A stretch of 64,000 nt of DNA from Capsicum annuum (taxonomy: Eukaryota > Streptophyta > Magnoliopsida > Solanales > Solanaceae): assembly GCF_002878395.1 (NCBI RefSeq), contig NC_061120.1, forward strand, positions 116,920,705 through 116,984,704. Direction: 5' to 3'. The notes under the pieces are model-generated. The model saw nothing but the letters and a program-made list of their open reading frames with translations, was not told where the DNA came from and did no database searches. Positions within the stretch are counted from its first letter, which is position 1. The number at the start of each line of letters is the position of its first letter. Shown here one piece after another: positions 23,503 through 35,035 of the stretch. The position numbers and the translations under genes are program-made.

Positions 23503-23516
23503 GGCTCTGATACTAG
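23503..23516 (-). other. Primer binding site of element C
   Basis: The minus strand reads CTAGTATCAGAGCC, two bases from the LTR end. It is an initiator-Met tRNA site with one or two changes. Confidence 0.85.
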
Positions 23517-23518
23517 CT

Positions 23519-25961
23519 TGTAATGACCTGGGACTGCCCCCTAATCGTCACACAGTGCTTACAACCCCAAAGGACCACAAGCTAACCCATGAATGATATC
23601 TGCTGTGAGCACTGAATAATAATACTGCAATTAATGCAGAAAATAGGCTGAAATGCCATAAGGTTTAAATCATCTAAAATATTGATAAAATATAACATCT
23701 GTAAAACTGAATACTATTAGAAAATTTAGTTTGAAAAACCTCTAGCTGAATCTGTCTGAAAAGTATAGTTGATGGGATAAGCCCCCAACTAACTCCATCT
23801 ACTGAACTACTACATCTACTAAAATATGAAATAATAGAATATCCTCGAATGATGAGGACTCACTGCTAAATTTGCTACTACTGGCTGAATTTGGCTAAGC
23901 ACGGTCAGGAACGTGAGCATCCGAACCTATGATATAAAACATCATAGCTCAAGAAACGAGTATGGGATTAGTACATAGGAATGTACTGGTATGCTAAATG
24001 AGGTAAGGGTGAATGTATGGGTTCATATGCATGAACAATAACTGACTAAATGATATAGAGTAACTTAATATAAGAGTACGTGTATACTATAACCGAATTT
24101 TTTTAAGATAAGTACTGAGTTCTGATAACTTTATAACTGATATCTAAACTTAGTGATAATTGATTTAATTATACTGATTGACTGTGTCTGACAGTCCTGA
24201 TTCTATAAAACTGAACTGGTTCTAGATTGAAAACTAAAACTGAAACTTTGGGAGGTAATCAACTAACCGACATGCCCCAAATGAGATAAGATAACTGAGT
24301 TGGGGTCCAATCTATAACCCTAATTAGAAGGGTGTCAGTATCATGCCACAGGTAATGAAAACTGTTGTGGAGTTAGTCCTAACTAATGGGTGACCCCTGA
24401 GATCAATCTGAAACTAGTGGGTGATCCCTAAGTATGTCAGTCCTATCTAACAGGTGACATCTCATAACCTACACTGGCTATATAGTTTCGGAACTTAGGG
24501 ATTTCTTATAGGGACCCAGTCCTAGCTAACGGGTCAGGCCCCATCCCTAGGCTCGCTCAGTGCTGAATCCTACTCTCAACTAAAAAACATTGATCTGATC
24601 ATACTGAACAGGACTGGACTGATACATAATTTACCAAGTTTTTCTAAGTTTTGTAACTAACAGAGTTCTACTGAGTTCTGTAACTTACTGAGAGTACTAC
24701 TGATCGTGACATGACTGATACTGGCTCTAGGTATACAGCTAAATTATCGTTATTAAATACCCCCAGGAATCGATAGCATGAAAAGTAAAGTAAAGCATCA
24801 TCTTGAATAACATAACAATGTTCACTTGGTCATAATTCATTCATATGGACATTTTATCAAACAGTTGTAATGGATAAACTTGTACATGAATGGGGAATAC
24901 ATATTGGCATACTATAATAGCATTATTTCATTCTCATAGACAATTTATCAAACACATAAGAAGCATACTTGGTTAATTGAATCATAAACACTTAGAATTA
25001 ACATAGTTACAACAATCAACTTGCAAATTGAAGGTTTTATCATAGATATCATGTAATTCAACGCATACTAGAATCAATTCTTAGATCTTGTAATCTAAAT
25101 CATGGATTAAAAGTCAAAAAACATCATGAACATGAATTCAAACTAATTCAAACATGGAAATCATAAATCATAAATCTTGTATTTTGGAAAAGGATTCTTG
25201 GGTTCCATGGAAGGTAAGGATCCATGGATAAACTTCTGACATACCTTAATTTAAGAGTTTCTTGGAGTTCTTGGAGAAATTCTTGGGATTGACCTTGATT
25301 ATTGAGAGCTAGGGTTTGTTTTCTTGAGAGAGAATTATCTTTTAATTTTGGGAAAAAGTGAATAATGAAGGGTTTAAATGTTTTTAGGGATTAAATCTCA
25401 TATCTGGATGAATTAAAATCATGGGGAAATACTATTTTAACATTGGGCGCAACTTTAAGTTTTTGTGAAATTTTTCCGATCTGGACCCCTAGTTCGACAT
25501 GCCACTATCGTTCCAAGCCATTGGAAAATGACAACTGGGAAATTTCATGGTGGCACGACGCGGTGGAATCGTATTGCCACCTTGGTTGCGACCTGGAAGT
25601 TCACCACGATGTGGTGGTATCACTTTGGAACACTGGAAAAAGAACAACTCTGAAATTGAGCCTTGGCATAAAGTGCCAATATCGCAAAGGTTCACTGGTT
25701 TTTGACAAATGCCATTTTGGCTGGCTCCGCAATGCACTGATGGCTCAGGTGGTACACTGTCTTACTAAAATGGCCATAACTCTCCGCTCGAGTGTCGGAT
25801 TTTTGTGAATTTTATGTCGATGAAAATCTTATTCAATTTCCCACACAATTAGAAGTTACAATCTTGAAAATGCCATATTTATAAAAATGTATTCTTCTTT
25901 AAATCAAATCTTTGATAATTTTAGGATGAATTTAAGCTAGGTAAAAGTACGGGGTGTTATA
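23519..25961 (-). mobile_element. Element C 5' LTR (reversed)
   Basis: 2443 bases, co-linear with 18029-20488. It starts TGTAATGACC and ends GGGGTGTTATA (expected TTACA, one C-to-T change), followed at once by GAAGG. The decayed CpG palindrome CACCACGATGTGGTG is at 25602-25616. The 121-codon open frame 25443-25808 is U3 sequence: its counterpart in the other LTR is broken, and no family is recognised. Confidence 0.92.
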
Positions 25962-25966
25962 GAAGG

Positions 25967-26481
25967 TGTCGTTCCCTTATTGTGCATTATGTATGCTTTA
26001 TTATCTACTTTTATCTGTCCATCTATAATTCCTATTGAGTACAAGTGGATCCTCCACACTCTTACTATGCCTTTTTGGTACAGTTCCTGGTTCGATTATG
26101 CCCCACATTGGTTAATTTTGGTGATATTTAGAGCTTTATGAGGTAGTGATACATTCATATGTTCGGAGTCTACTACTACCTCTTCTTACTAGACTATGTC
26201 TTTATTTTTTTTCATAGACAAAGTTATTCTTATTTATTGTATTTTCTTGAGTAGTACTAGTAGTTCGTACACTATGACACCATGTCTTTGGAGTAATGAC
26301 ATTATTATTTATGTTTCTTTTTACTTTCATTATATATATTATGGTTTGACTTCTTTCTAGGAGCCTTGTCTTTGGTTTGGAATATTAATTTCTCTTTTGA
26401 ATCAGTCTGGGTGATGGGATTACATGTCAAGGTTCGCCTCGACAAGTACCATCACAACCCTTGGATTTTTAGGTCCTAATA
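25967..26481 (+). mobile_element. Element B 5' LTR, second segment
   Basis: Continues the B LTR after the C insertion and aligns with about 44170-44684 of the 3' LTR, for example the GAGTCTACTACTACCTCTT segment (26166) and CCATCACAACCCTTGGATTT (26449). It ends CCTAATA where the 3' copy has CATGACA. The TG...CA rule is lost here by transitions. Confidence 0.88.
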
Positions 26482-26483
26482 AA

Positions 26484-26496
26484 TTGGTGTCAGGTA
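26484..26496 (+). other. Primer binding site of element B
   Basis: TTGGTGTCAGGTAC-like sequence right after the LTR end, a decayed form of TTGGTATCAGAGC. Position supports the LTR boundary. Confidence 0.6.
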
Positions 26497-26841
26497 CATC
26501 AAATTTACAATCTTTAACTGAATTAAGGTCAACAATTGAAACCCTATTACAAAATATCATGATAAAAATCAAGAAAAAGAGGATTTTTTGCATTTTGTGA
26601 GCTGGAGGTATTGTCATTTTTGTTTTTTGTTTTTTGGATTTTGGGTTGTGCCAAGTTCATTGGTCTCAATAGTGTATGAATGGGATGTCTAATAGAGTCT
26701 CATGGATCGGTACATAGATGTTTGTATCTATCTTATAGAGTCTATAGAATGACTTTAGGAATTTCTCTCATTTTGTTCCTTATCATGCGGATTTCTTTCA
26801 TACCCTGCGTCTAAGTCATATTTCACTTTTTTTCTACATAG

Positions 26842-27468
26842 ATGGTGATGACTAAATATCATGAGGTTAGAGATGTGGATCCTTCATTCGAGGAGAGAAC
26901 CCAATCTAGAGGGAGAGTTATGAGTCTTAGGTTGGCTTGAGGTAGTGGGTGGTATTATAGATTTTCCCCATCTAGGAGTAGAGCGAGGGAACTTTACCCT
27001 AAGCCTCATTCTAAGCATATTTAAGGACTAGGTCCTACTTTAGTTCCACTGAGGTCTTCTACCCCAATTTTAGAAGAGTTAATAGTGTGCTTGTTAACCC
27101 ATTTGGAGGGTGATCCTTTAAGTATGTCTGGTGTTCCCCAGCTTCTATTATTGTACCTCCATCTAAGCCATAGTCTGTGTATGGTGTTCCTTTAGTCTCG
27201 AGTGTGAATCCTTCAATTCCACCTACTTTTACCATTAGTACTCCTCAGACCCTAAGTGTTACCCTTTTTCAGTGTTGTCATCTGAGTATGGTAGTTTGAG
27301 ATTAGAAGTTCAACCTTAATCTATGTTACCTCCTCAAGTGGGATCTCAGCCTGCTAGATTTACCATGTCTTTTCTTGTTGTGAGTGTAGTGATTTCCTTG
27401 AGAATCAGAAAAGGTTTGAAAGATTTACTCATTTGGGTCCTCCTAGATTTAGTAGTGTTGTGGATGAG
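26842..27468 (+). pseudogene. Element B gag, N-terminal part
   Basis: Possible start at 26842 (MVMTKYHEVRDVDPSFEERT). Many stops follow, then a clear gag segment FLENQKRFERFTHLGPPRFSSVVDE in a shifted frame just before 27468. Element D is inserted exactly there, and the domain continues at 37585 with the FLIDCQKKLH segment. The preceding leader (26497-26841) shows nothing else. Confidence 0.8.
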
Positions 27469-29982
27469 TGTAATACCCTATACTTTTCCAAGATTAATTT
27501 CTCTCCTAGAATGTCAAGAATTAGCTTTAATAATAAATATCTTTTGTTACGTATAAATTTTCCAAATTTAGACCCTCCATTGTGTAGGAAATTGAATAAG
27601 CTTTCCATTGATACCAATTTCACCCAAATTCGATACTCGGTTGAGAAGTTATGGCCTTTTTAGTATTAACAATATGCCATTCAAGCAACCACCGCATCGT
27701 GGTGAAGGGTAAATTCCCAATTGTCAAAATCCGGTGGACCTCCATAATTGACCCACATCACGAAAAAGCCTAATTTCCCAGTTGTCAATTTCCAGTAGGC
27801 CAATGTGATTGTCCCACATTGCGTTGAGGGCCTAAATGGCATTCAAAAGGTGCACTGCAATAGCTCTGGGTCATGGAGAACTTCTAGTTCTCAATTATCC
27901 TATTTCCAGTGAGCTACCGCGATAGTGGTGTATCATGGTAGCATCTTAAATTGGGACTTTTGTTCCCTTTTCCAGTTATGATTAAAGCTTAAAAGGGGGC
28001 ACTTTGGTCAATTCCCAATGCCCCAATTCATCATAAACAAGGAATTTAGCATATTCAAAGTACTTTATGCTTATTTTCATCCATTCTGTCACAAAGAAAA
28101 ATCATAGAGCTCCAAAGCTTCTTCTCTAAGGAATCAAATGCCTCCATTATTTCTCTAAGAAAGCTCCAAATTGAGGATTCCCAAGATAAGATAATCAAGA
28201 TCTTATCTTCAAGAACTCAAATAGGAATCAATAATTCAAGATTCTTCATCTAATCATCTACCAAGGTATGTGGGGTTTATGAACAAAGATCCTCTTCCAT
28301 CCTTGTGCCCAAAACCAAGTTTCAATTACAAATTCATATGATTTTAATGAATATCTATGAGATTTGAATTAGTGTTCATACCCATTATTGCTATTTGCAA
28401 GATTATGAGGTTTTTGAGAGATTTTGAAGATGAATTGCATGTTTATTTTCATATTTTCAGGCCTATTTTAGTAAATTCCAAATTTTGAGATAAATTATTA
28501 TTGTTTTCATTATCGAGCATGATTATTATAATGTTTTGACATGAACCTGATGCATGAGTTATCAAGCCTAAGTTTAAATGTTGATATTTCAAGAAAGATG
28601 ATGCTTTAAGCATCCTATTATCAGATTATTTACAGATTCTTAATAAAGTTTTGATCTTTTGATCCTCAGATAAGATTTGGAATCAACTTGACAGATTTAT
28701 GTCAAATTATCTTTATTTATAGAATGACTCAGATAAAAGCATAATTGGTTTTGTAATAACCCTTATGCTAGTTTTTAAAGTGGATTTCCAATGGAGTGAG
28801 CATACAAATTAAAAGGGAGCAGTATTTAGCACCAAGCAGGAAGTGTAGGATTAGCGTGCCCTATCTTTCACAGAACTACATAGCCAAAGTAGGTACCAAT
28901 TATCAGATTATTCCTATTTCTATATGGATGACAGTTATTGATGTAATCACTTAGCCCAGGTTATACTCCTTGGAAAGAGTATGACATCTCTCCCCATTGT
29001 AAGGTTTTCTCCTTAGGGGAACAAGACGTTGGACTCCATGTTAGCTCACATAATTTATGTCGGTTAGAAGAACCTCCATGACAGTAAAACTTTTTAGAAT
29101 AGTTTTTAAAGTATTTTTCCCTACTGACTATAGATTTCAGAAAAATAGAAAAAAATTTTAGAAAACTAAGTATAGAGGCTAACAACTTTATTTAGATTAT
29201 GCTTTACAGAAAGATAATAGTTACAGATTTCAGATTTTAGATATAGAACTAAGCACTTTTACACTTAGATAGTATGATTTACAGATAAGACATTAGTATA
29301 GCTTTCAGAACTAAATGTTATGACTCACTAGATTTATAAAGTATGATCTGCTTCTTAGTATTTCAGCTTTCAATTTTTTTCAGATATTTTATTTTATGTG
29401 AGTCATTTGCATTTAGCATACATTGTTTTACAAATTATGATGATGAGATAATGTTTTACTTATGAATTTTATCCCATATACTCAGTACATCCTCAAAGAA
29501 CTGATCCACATATACATCTATGTGCTACATTGTCTCAATGTAGGTTCAGGTGCTTAGTTCTAGTGGCATGAGTGATTTTCAAGCATCTCTATCTATATTC
29601 GATATTTGGTGAGTCCTCATGGTTCAGGGACTTTCAGCTTATTAGTTTAGATGATTCAGTATTCTTTTCAGACAATTCGAGTTAACTAGAGGTTTGTCCT
29701 AGTAACTCTCTACATATTAGTAGTAGAGGCTTGTCAGACTGCTAGAGATTATTCAGTCTATTCAGTTTTAATTGCTCAGATTCTTAAGTCTATTATTTTA
29801 GATATTATGATTCAGATATTCCCAGTTAGCTCAAATAGATTTTTGCATTTTAGTATGATTATACATCTATATTCCCTTATTATGAGATTCAGGCTTAGTT
29901 GAAGGCAGATAGGGTTAGCTTAAGGCTACTCATAGTCTTGAGCACCGTGTGATATCTCGAGAATAGGTTTTGGGGTGTTACA
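27469..29982 (+). mobile_element. Element D 5' LTR
   Basis: 2514 bases, TGTAATACCC to GGGGTGTTACA, followed by the primer site. The U3 block 27685-27930 holds repeated CACCGC / GTGGTG words. A TTAAAAGG TATA-like word is at 27989-27996. Small open frames near both ends (27433-27663, 28961-29185) are LTR sequence. Confidence 0.92.
27690..27704. promoter_or_regulatory. CpG imperfect palindrome in the U3 of 5' LTR D
   Basis: CACCGCATCGTGGTG, an imperfect inverted repeat about 220 bases into the LTR. The 3' LTR counterpart at 35258-35272 is CACCACATCGCAGTG: three differences, all transitions. Similar words recur at 27900-27950. Confidence 0.45.
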
Positions 29983-29985
29983 AAC

Positions 29986-29999
29986 TTGGTGTTAGAGCC
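29986..29999 (+). other. Primer binding site of element D
   Basis: TTGGTGTTAGAGCC, three bases after the LTR end. It differs by two transitions from the usual initiator-Met tRNA site. Confidence 0.85.
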
Positions 30000-30191
30000 T
30001 AAGGTTTTTAAGGGTCCTAGGGAGTCAGACAAGTCGTGTTATGTAAAGTATTGATCATGGGTATGAAGCATACCATATTTATGAGCAAGAGGCTATGGGA
30101 CATATTTAGGAAATTATTTTTCTTTTATGATCTACCATGCTTACAGTATATCTATATTCTTTTGACTCGTTATCTTACATGATAGTTGAGT

Positions 30192-31330
30192 ATGCCTTTT
30201 GTCGAGCTAACGCCTGCAAAAATGATAAGCAGCCACCCTATCCCACCAATTCTCTGAATAGGAATGTATCCCATGCTGAGTTTAGGGCTGCCTTTTAGGA
30301 ATTAGCCCAAGCTGTGACTTCTAATGTTTAGGGAAACCATCAGGTTGCAATCCCACTTTAGCAGAATGGTGATTTAACAGCATCCAAAATCAGAGATTTC
30401 ATGAGAATGAATCCTCTAGAGTTTTTGGGTCAAAAGCAGGTGAGGACCTATAGCTTTATTTAGATAAGGTGAAGAAGATCACATAGATTATGCATATTTC
30501 TAAAGAGGAGTAGAGTTAGCATCCTATTGATTAAAAAATATAGTGTATGATTGGGTAGTCATGTGGAATAATGGTAGAGTGGAGAATACAGCTCCTATGA
30601 GTTTGCTAGTGTTTTAGAATACATTTCTAGATAGGTTCTCTCTACGCAAAATAAGAGAAGCTAAGATAAAGGAGTTTGTAAACTTGAGGCAGGGCTCGAT
30701 GACAGTAAAGAAGTACTGCCTTAATTTTAACCAGTTGTCTAAGTATGCCCTTGATACGATGGCTGATCCTAGGGCAAGTATGAGTAAGTTTGTTTATGGC
30801 ATATCTAGCTTTGCAGTTAAGAAGTATAAGACTACCATGCTTATTGGAGATATGAATCTTTCTAGGTTGATGATTCATGCTCAACAAATTGAGGTAGAGA
30901 AGTTGAAAGAAAAAAAGAGGGAAAATAAAAAGGCTAGAACAGGGAAGTTTGAGTATGGCTAGGCTAGGTCTTAAGGGGGAAATCATTCAAAGTTTTAGAA
31001 TTATTCATCTATGCCACCACTATCTTCAGCTAGTGCTCCCACTCCCAAAGCTAGACAGGAGCAGCGGGGTAAGTCCTCTATGTCTAGATCTCAGAGTAGT
31101 ATGATTAGATAGTCCAGTTATTCTCCATGTGCTAAGTATGGTAAGAATCATCCTGAAGAGTACTTGGCTGGATAGAAGGGTTGTTATGGTTGTGGTAATT
31201 TAGGTCATAGAATTAGAAAATGTCCACATGCTAAGCAGGGAAATAGAGATGTTCGTCCCCAGGCCTAAGCTACTAGTGCGCCAGCTTATTTAGGTCACCC
31301 AGTCCCTCCTTTGGATGCATCATCCAATAC
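30192..31330 (+). pseudogene. Element D gag
   Basis: Starts around 30192 (MPFVELTPAK), then HAEFRAAF and MNPLEFLGQK, the capsid segment VNLRQGSMTVKKYCLNFNQL...YALDTMADPRASMSKFVYGI (92 codons open, 30684-30962) and a basic tail. A zinc knuckle is fully preserved near 31185-31226: C-YG-C-GNLG-H-RIRK-C. Stops TAG at 30996, 31110 and 31173 fall where related gags have Gln, as expected from CAG to TAG decay. Gag forms the particle and binds RNA. Here it is interrupted throughout. Confidence 0.88.
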
Positions 31331-31880
31331 CGATGACGGCCAATGCCAGAATTGATTTTATGCTTTACCATCCCATCAGGAATAGGATCATTCACCAGAT
31401 GTTGTTACTGGTATGCTTTGTGTCTTTCATCTTGATATTTATGTGTTGTTAGACCCTGGGTCGAGTTTTTCTTAGTTGCAGTGAATTTTGAAATAAGTCC
31501 TAAAAAGATCCATGAGCCCTTCTTGGTTTCTACCCCAGTAAGTGAGTTAGTTATTGCCAAACAAATCTATAAAAAGTGTCCTATCATTGTCCTTCATAAA
31601 ATTATGTTATTATACTTAATAAAGTTAGATATGGTTGACTTTGACCTTATTCTTAGCATGGATTAGCTCCATTCCTGTTATGCATCCATAGATTGTCGCA
31701 CCCGAGTGGTGACATTTTAGTTTCCAGAAGAGCCAGTCTTTAAGTGGAAAGGTAATTTAGTGTCTCCCTAGAGTTATTTCATATAATATCTTAAAGCCAG
31801 AAATTTTATTTCTAAAGGGTGTATCTATCATCTAGTTCGAGTCAAGGACACTAAGTCTAAGACTCCAACAGTTCAGTCAG
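31331..31880 (+). pseudogene. Element D protease
   Basis: Aspartic protease with the active-site segment LLDPGSSFS intact (Asp codon 31452-31454) followed by a TAG. Downstream are PFLVSTPVSELVIAKQIYKKCP and LDMVDFDLILSMD, then a TAG (expected Trp) and HSCYASIDCRTRVV. It would cleave the gag-pol polyprotein. It is broken by stops and at least one frame change. Confidence 0.85.
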
Positions 31881-32840
31881 TAAGTGTAGTCAATGATTTT
31901 CCTAATTTTTTCCTGAAGATTTGCTAGGGGTACCTCCAAATAGGGAAATAGAATTCGGGATTGACCTTCTCCCAGATACTTAGCCTATTTCTATTCCACC
32001 TTATCGTATGGCTCCCGCCTAGCTAAAAGAGTTAAAAGAGCAATTCAAAGATCTTCTAGATAAAGGTTTCATAAGGCCTAGTGTTTCTCCATGGGGCGCT
32101 CCCGTCTAATTCGTGCAGAAGAAAGATAGTTCCTTGCGAATATGAATTGACTATTGTCAGCTAAATAAAGTTACACTCAAAAACAAATATCCTCTTCCTA
32201 GAGTTGATGACTTATTTGATCAACTTCAAGGTGCAAGTTATTTTTCAAAGATAAACCTTAGATTCAGCTTTCATCAGTTTAAAGTAAGGGAATATAATAT
32301 CCTAAAGACAGCTTTCAGAACCCGTTATGGTCATTTTAAGTTTCTAGTTATGTCCTTTGCGCTAACCAATGCCCTAATAGCCTTCATGGACTTAATGAAC
32401 AGAGTGTTCAAATAGTATCTAGACTTATTTTTCATAGTCTTAATTAATGATACTCTTGTCTACTCTCAGTGAGGATGATCATGCAAACCATCTTACAATT
32501 GTGTTGTAAACTCTTAGAGATTACCAGTTGTTTGCCAAATTCAGCAAATATAAATTTTGGATAAGGTCCGTAGCTTTCCTTGGTCATATTATTTCCAGTT
32601 AAGGTATTAAAGTTGATCCCCAAAAGATAGAAGCCATAAGAAATTAGCCTAGACCTATCTCTCCATCATACGTTAGGAGTTTCTTGGGTTTAGCTGGCTA
32701 TTATAGATGTTTTGTTGAGGGTTTCTCATCTATTGCGTCTCCTATATCTAAATTAACTTAGAAAAAAGTTAAGTTTCAGTGGTCAGATTCCTGTGAGAAG
32801 AGTTTTCAGGAGCTAAAGTCTTGACTCACTTCAGCTCTAG
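31881..32840 (+). pseudogene. Element D reverse transcriptase
   Basis: Readable order: [80 protein letters not shown] and [16 protein letters not shown]. The active site reads LINDT: the first Asp of the usual FIDD is Asn (codon 32446-32448, GAT to AAT). A frameshift follows near 32470, and the thumb and connection are only partly readable. Inactive. Confidence 0.88.
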
Positions 32841-33250
32841 TTTTAGCATTACCTGATGGTACAGATGGTTTTATGGTGTATTGTGATATCTCTAGAGTTG
32901 GTTTGGGTTGTGTTTTGATATAGAGAGGTAAGGTCATAGCATGTGCCTCTTGATAGTTGAAGCTTCATGAAAAGAATTACCTGACCCATGATCTTGAGTT
33001 TGCCACTGTTGTGTTTGCTTTGAAAATCTGGAGACATTATTTTTATAGAGTGCATGTTGATGTGTTCATGGATCACAAAAGTTTGCAGTATGTATTTACT
33101 CAGAGGGAGTTGAATCTTAGGTAGAGAAGGTGGTTAGAATTGTTGAAGGATTATAATATGAGTGTATTGTATCATCTAGGCAAGGCCAATATAGTAGCAG
33201 ACGTCCTTAGTAGATTGTCTATGTGCAGTGTTGCTCATATGGAGAATGAT
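32841..33250 (+). pseudogene. Element D RNase H
   Basis: LPDGTDGFMVYCDISRVGLGCVLI (first acidic residue present), [30 protein letters not shown] (Glu present), [16 protein letters not shown] and HLGKANIVADVLSR (last Asp present). The four acidic positions seem to survive, but TAG stops interrupt the frame (after VLI, in the RxR region). It would degrade RNA in the DNA-RNA hybrid. Confidence 0.85.
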
Positions 33251-34800
33251 AAAAAAAGAGTTAGTTTGAGAAGTTCATCATTTAGCTAGATTGGGTGTGA
33301 GATTGGTTGATTCTGCTGAAGGAAATGTTTGGGTTCAGAGTAGTTCTGAATTTTCTCTGGTTTTAGAAGTGAAACATAAGCAAGATAAGGATCTTAGTAT
33401 GGTCAAACTGAAGGAGTTAGTTAAAGGCTAAAAGATAGAGATTTTCTCCTAAGGGGGAGATGGTGTGTTGAGGTACTAGAGTAGATTGTGTGTGCCATGT
33501 GTTGATGATTTGAGGCAGTGGATTATGGCAGAAGCGCATGGTACGTGTTATTCCATTCATCCAGGTGCTACCAAGATGTACCTCGACTTGTGGGAAATCT
33601 ATTGGTGGAGTGGTATGAAGAAATATATAGTAGAGTTTGTAGTAAAATGTAAAAATTTTCAATAGGTTAAGGTAGAGCACTAAATACCTGATGGTACATT
33701 GCAAGAGTTTGGTATCCCCACGTAGGAGTAGGAAGTGGAGAATATGGATTTTGTGACTGGTTTACCCCATTCGTGTTGTTAGCATGACTTGATTTGGGTT
33801 ATTGTAGATAGATTGACTAAGTCAATGTATTTCTTACCAGCTCACATGTCTTACACAGCTAAAGATTATGCAAGTTGTATATCAAATAATTAGTTAGATT
33901 GCATGGAGTTTCTTTGTCGATCATCTCAAATAGGGGTACTTAGTTTACCTCTCAGTTTTGGAGAGCCATAAAGAAGGGTCTTGGTACCCAAGTCAAGACC
34001 GAAGTTCATCCTAGTTTAACTTTTCACCCGCAGACAGATGGTCAGGCAGAGAGGACCATTCAGACCCTATAGGACATTTTGAGGGCATGTGTTCCTGATT
34101 TCAAAGGTAGTTGGGATGAGCACTTACCGTTGATTGAGTTCACTTATAATAATAGTTATCATGCTAGTATTCAGATGGCTCCATTTGAGGCCCTTTATGG
34201 ACGAAGATGTAGATCACCAGTTGGTAGGTTTTAAGTGGGTGAGGCCACTTTTATTGGTCCATACATTGTGTTTGAATCCATGGAGAAAGTTTAGTTGATT
34301 ATAGAAAGATTGAAAGCAGTCCAGAGTCATCAGAAATATCATGCAAACATAAAAATAAGAGATCATGAGTTCGCGGTAGATGATCTTTTCTATTTGAAAG
34401 TTTCACCCATGAAGGGATGAAGAGGTTTGGCAAAAAAGGGAAGCTTAGTCCCCGTTATGTAGGTCCCTTTTGAATTTTGAATCATGTTGGGAAGGTAGCG
34501 TATGAGCTTAAGCTAACCATAGATTTATCCTCAGTTCATCTACTTTTCCATGTGTCCTTGAAGAAGTGCATGGATGATTCAGCCGTTATAGTTCCTCTGG
34601 AAAGTACAGATATTCTGAATAGCCTCTCATATGAAGAAATTCCTGTAAAGATTCTTGATCATCTGATCTGTGGGCTAAGGAACAAAGAAGTTCCCTTGGT
34701 CAAAGTACTATGGTGAAATCATTCCGTTGAGGGTGCTACTTGGGAAACAGAAGCAGACATGCGTATCAAGTATCTTCATCTCTTCTTCACGAACTAAGAT
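33251..34800 (+). pseudogene. Element D integrase with chromodomain-like tail
   Basis: Linker GDGVLRY and RLCVPCVDDLRQWIMAEAHG, zinc-binding segment HPGATKMYLDLWEIYWWSGMKK, then the core. The first Asp is present (MDFVTGLP, codon 33747-33749). The second is Asn (SNRGT, codon 33929-33931), followed by TAG. The [14 protein letters not shown] region is shifted. The tail is open for 79 codons (34477-34716): VGKVAYELKLTID...VHLLFHVSLKKCM...EEIPVKILDHLI, then WETEADMRIKYLHLF. This tail targets chromatin in chromoviruses. Catalytically dead. Confidence 0.87.
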
Positions 34801-35035
34801 TCTGTCGAAGGTAATAGTTTTCCTTCATTTAGTTCTTTTTCACTCTCAGATTCAGCCATATAGCTATTTTCATGTAAAGTCATGCACTCGCAGATCAGTT
34901 CAATTGCTCAGAATGTAATTCATTCAGCCATACAGTTATTTAAGTTGTGCATGACAGATTATAGCCTTAGATTCCTCAGTATTTTTAGCTTAACTAGCCA
35001 TATTCGAGGGTGAATATTCCCAAGGGGGGAGATAT
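34801..35035 (+). other. Element D 3' spacer and polypurine tract
   Basis: Short non-coding spacer with CAGTTCA / CTCAG words, ending in AAGGGGGGAGATAT (about 35022-35035) immediately before the LTR. Confidence 0.8.

Larger units (their letters stand above)
18029..25961 (-). mobile_element. Element C: pol-deleted Ty3/gypsy element, reversed
   Basis: Two LTRs (18029-20488 and 23519-25961) in the same orientation enclose a 3.0 kb interior. A polypurine tract adjoins the first and a primer site the second, so the element reads on the minus strand. Flanking GAAGG duplications are perfect. The interior carries gag and a remnant of protease, then passes to 3' spacer; reverse transcriptase, RNase H and the integrase core are gone. 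C could only have moved by using proteins from another element, or it was deleted after insertion. In the first 60 bases the two LTRs differ at 7 positions, 6 of them transitions. Confidence 0.92.

Noticed and set aside
25443..25808. Open frame of 121 codons
   Set aside because: It is U3 sequence of an element C LTR. The corresponding part of the other LTR (19974-20350) is broken, and the frame runs over the palindromic block.
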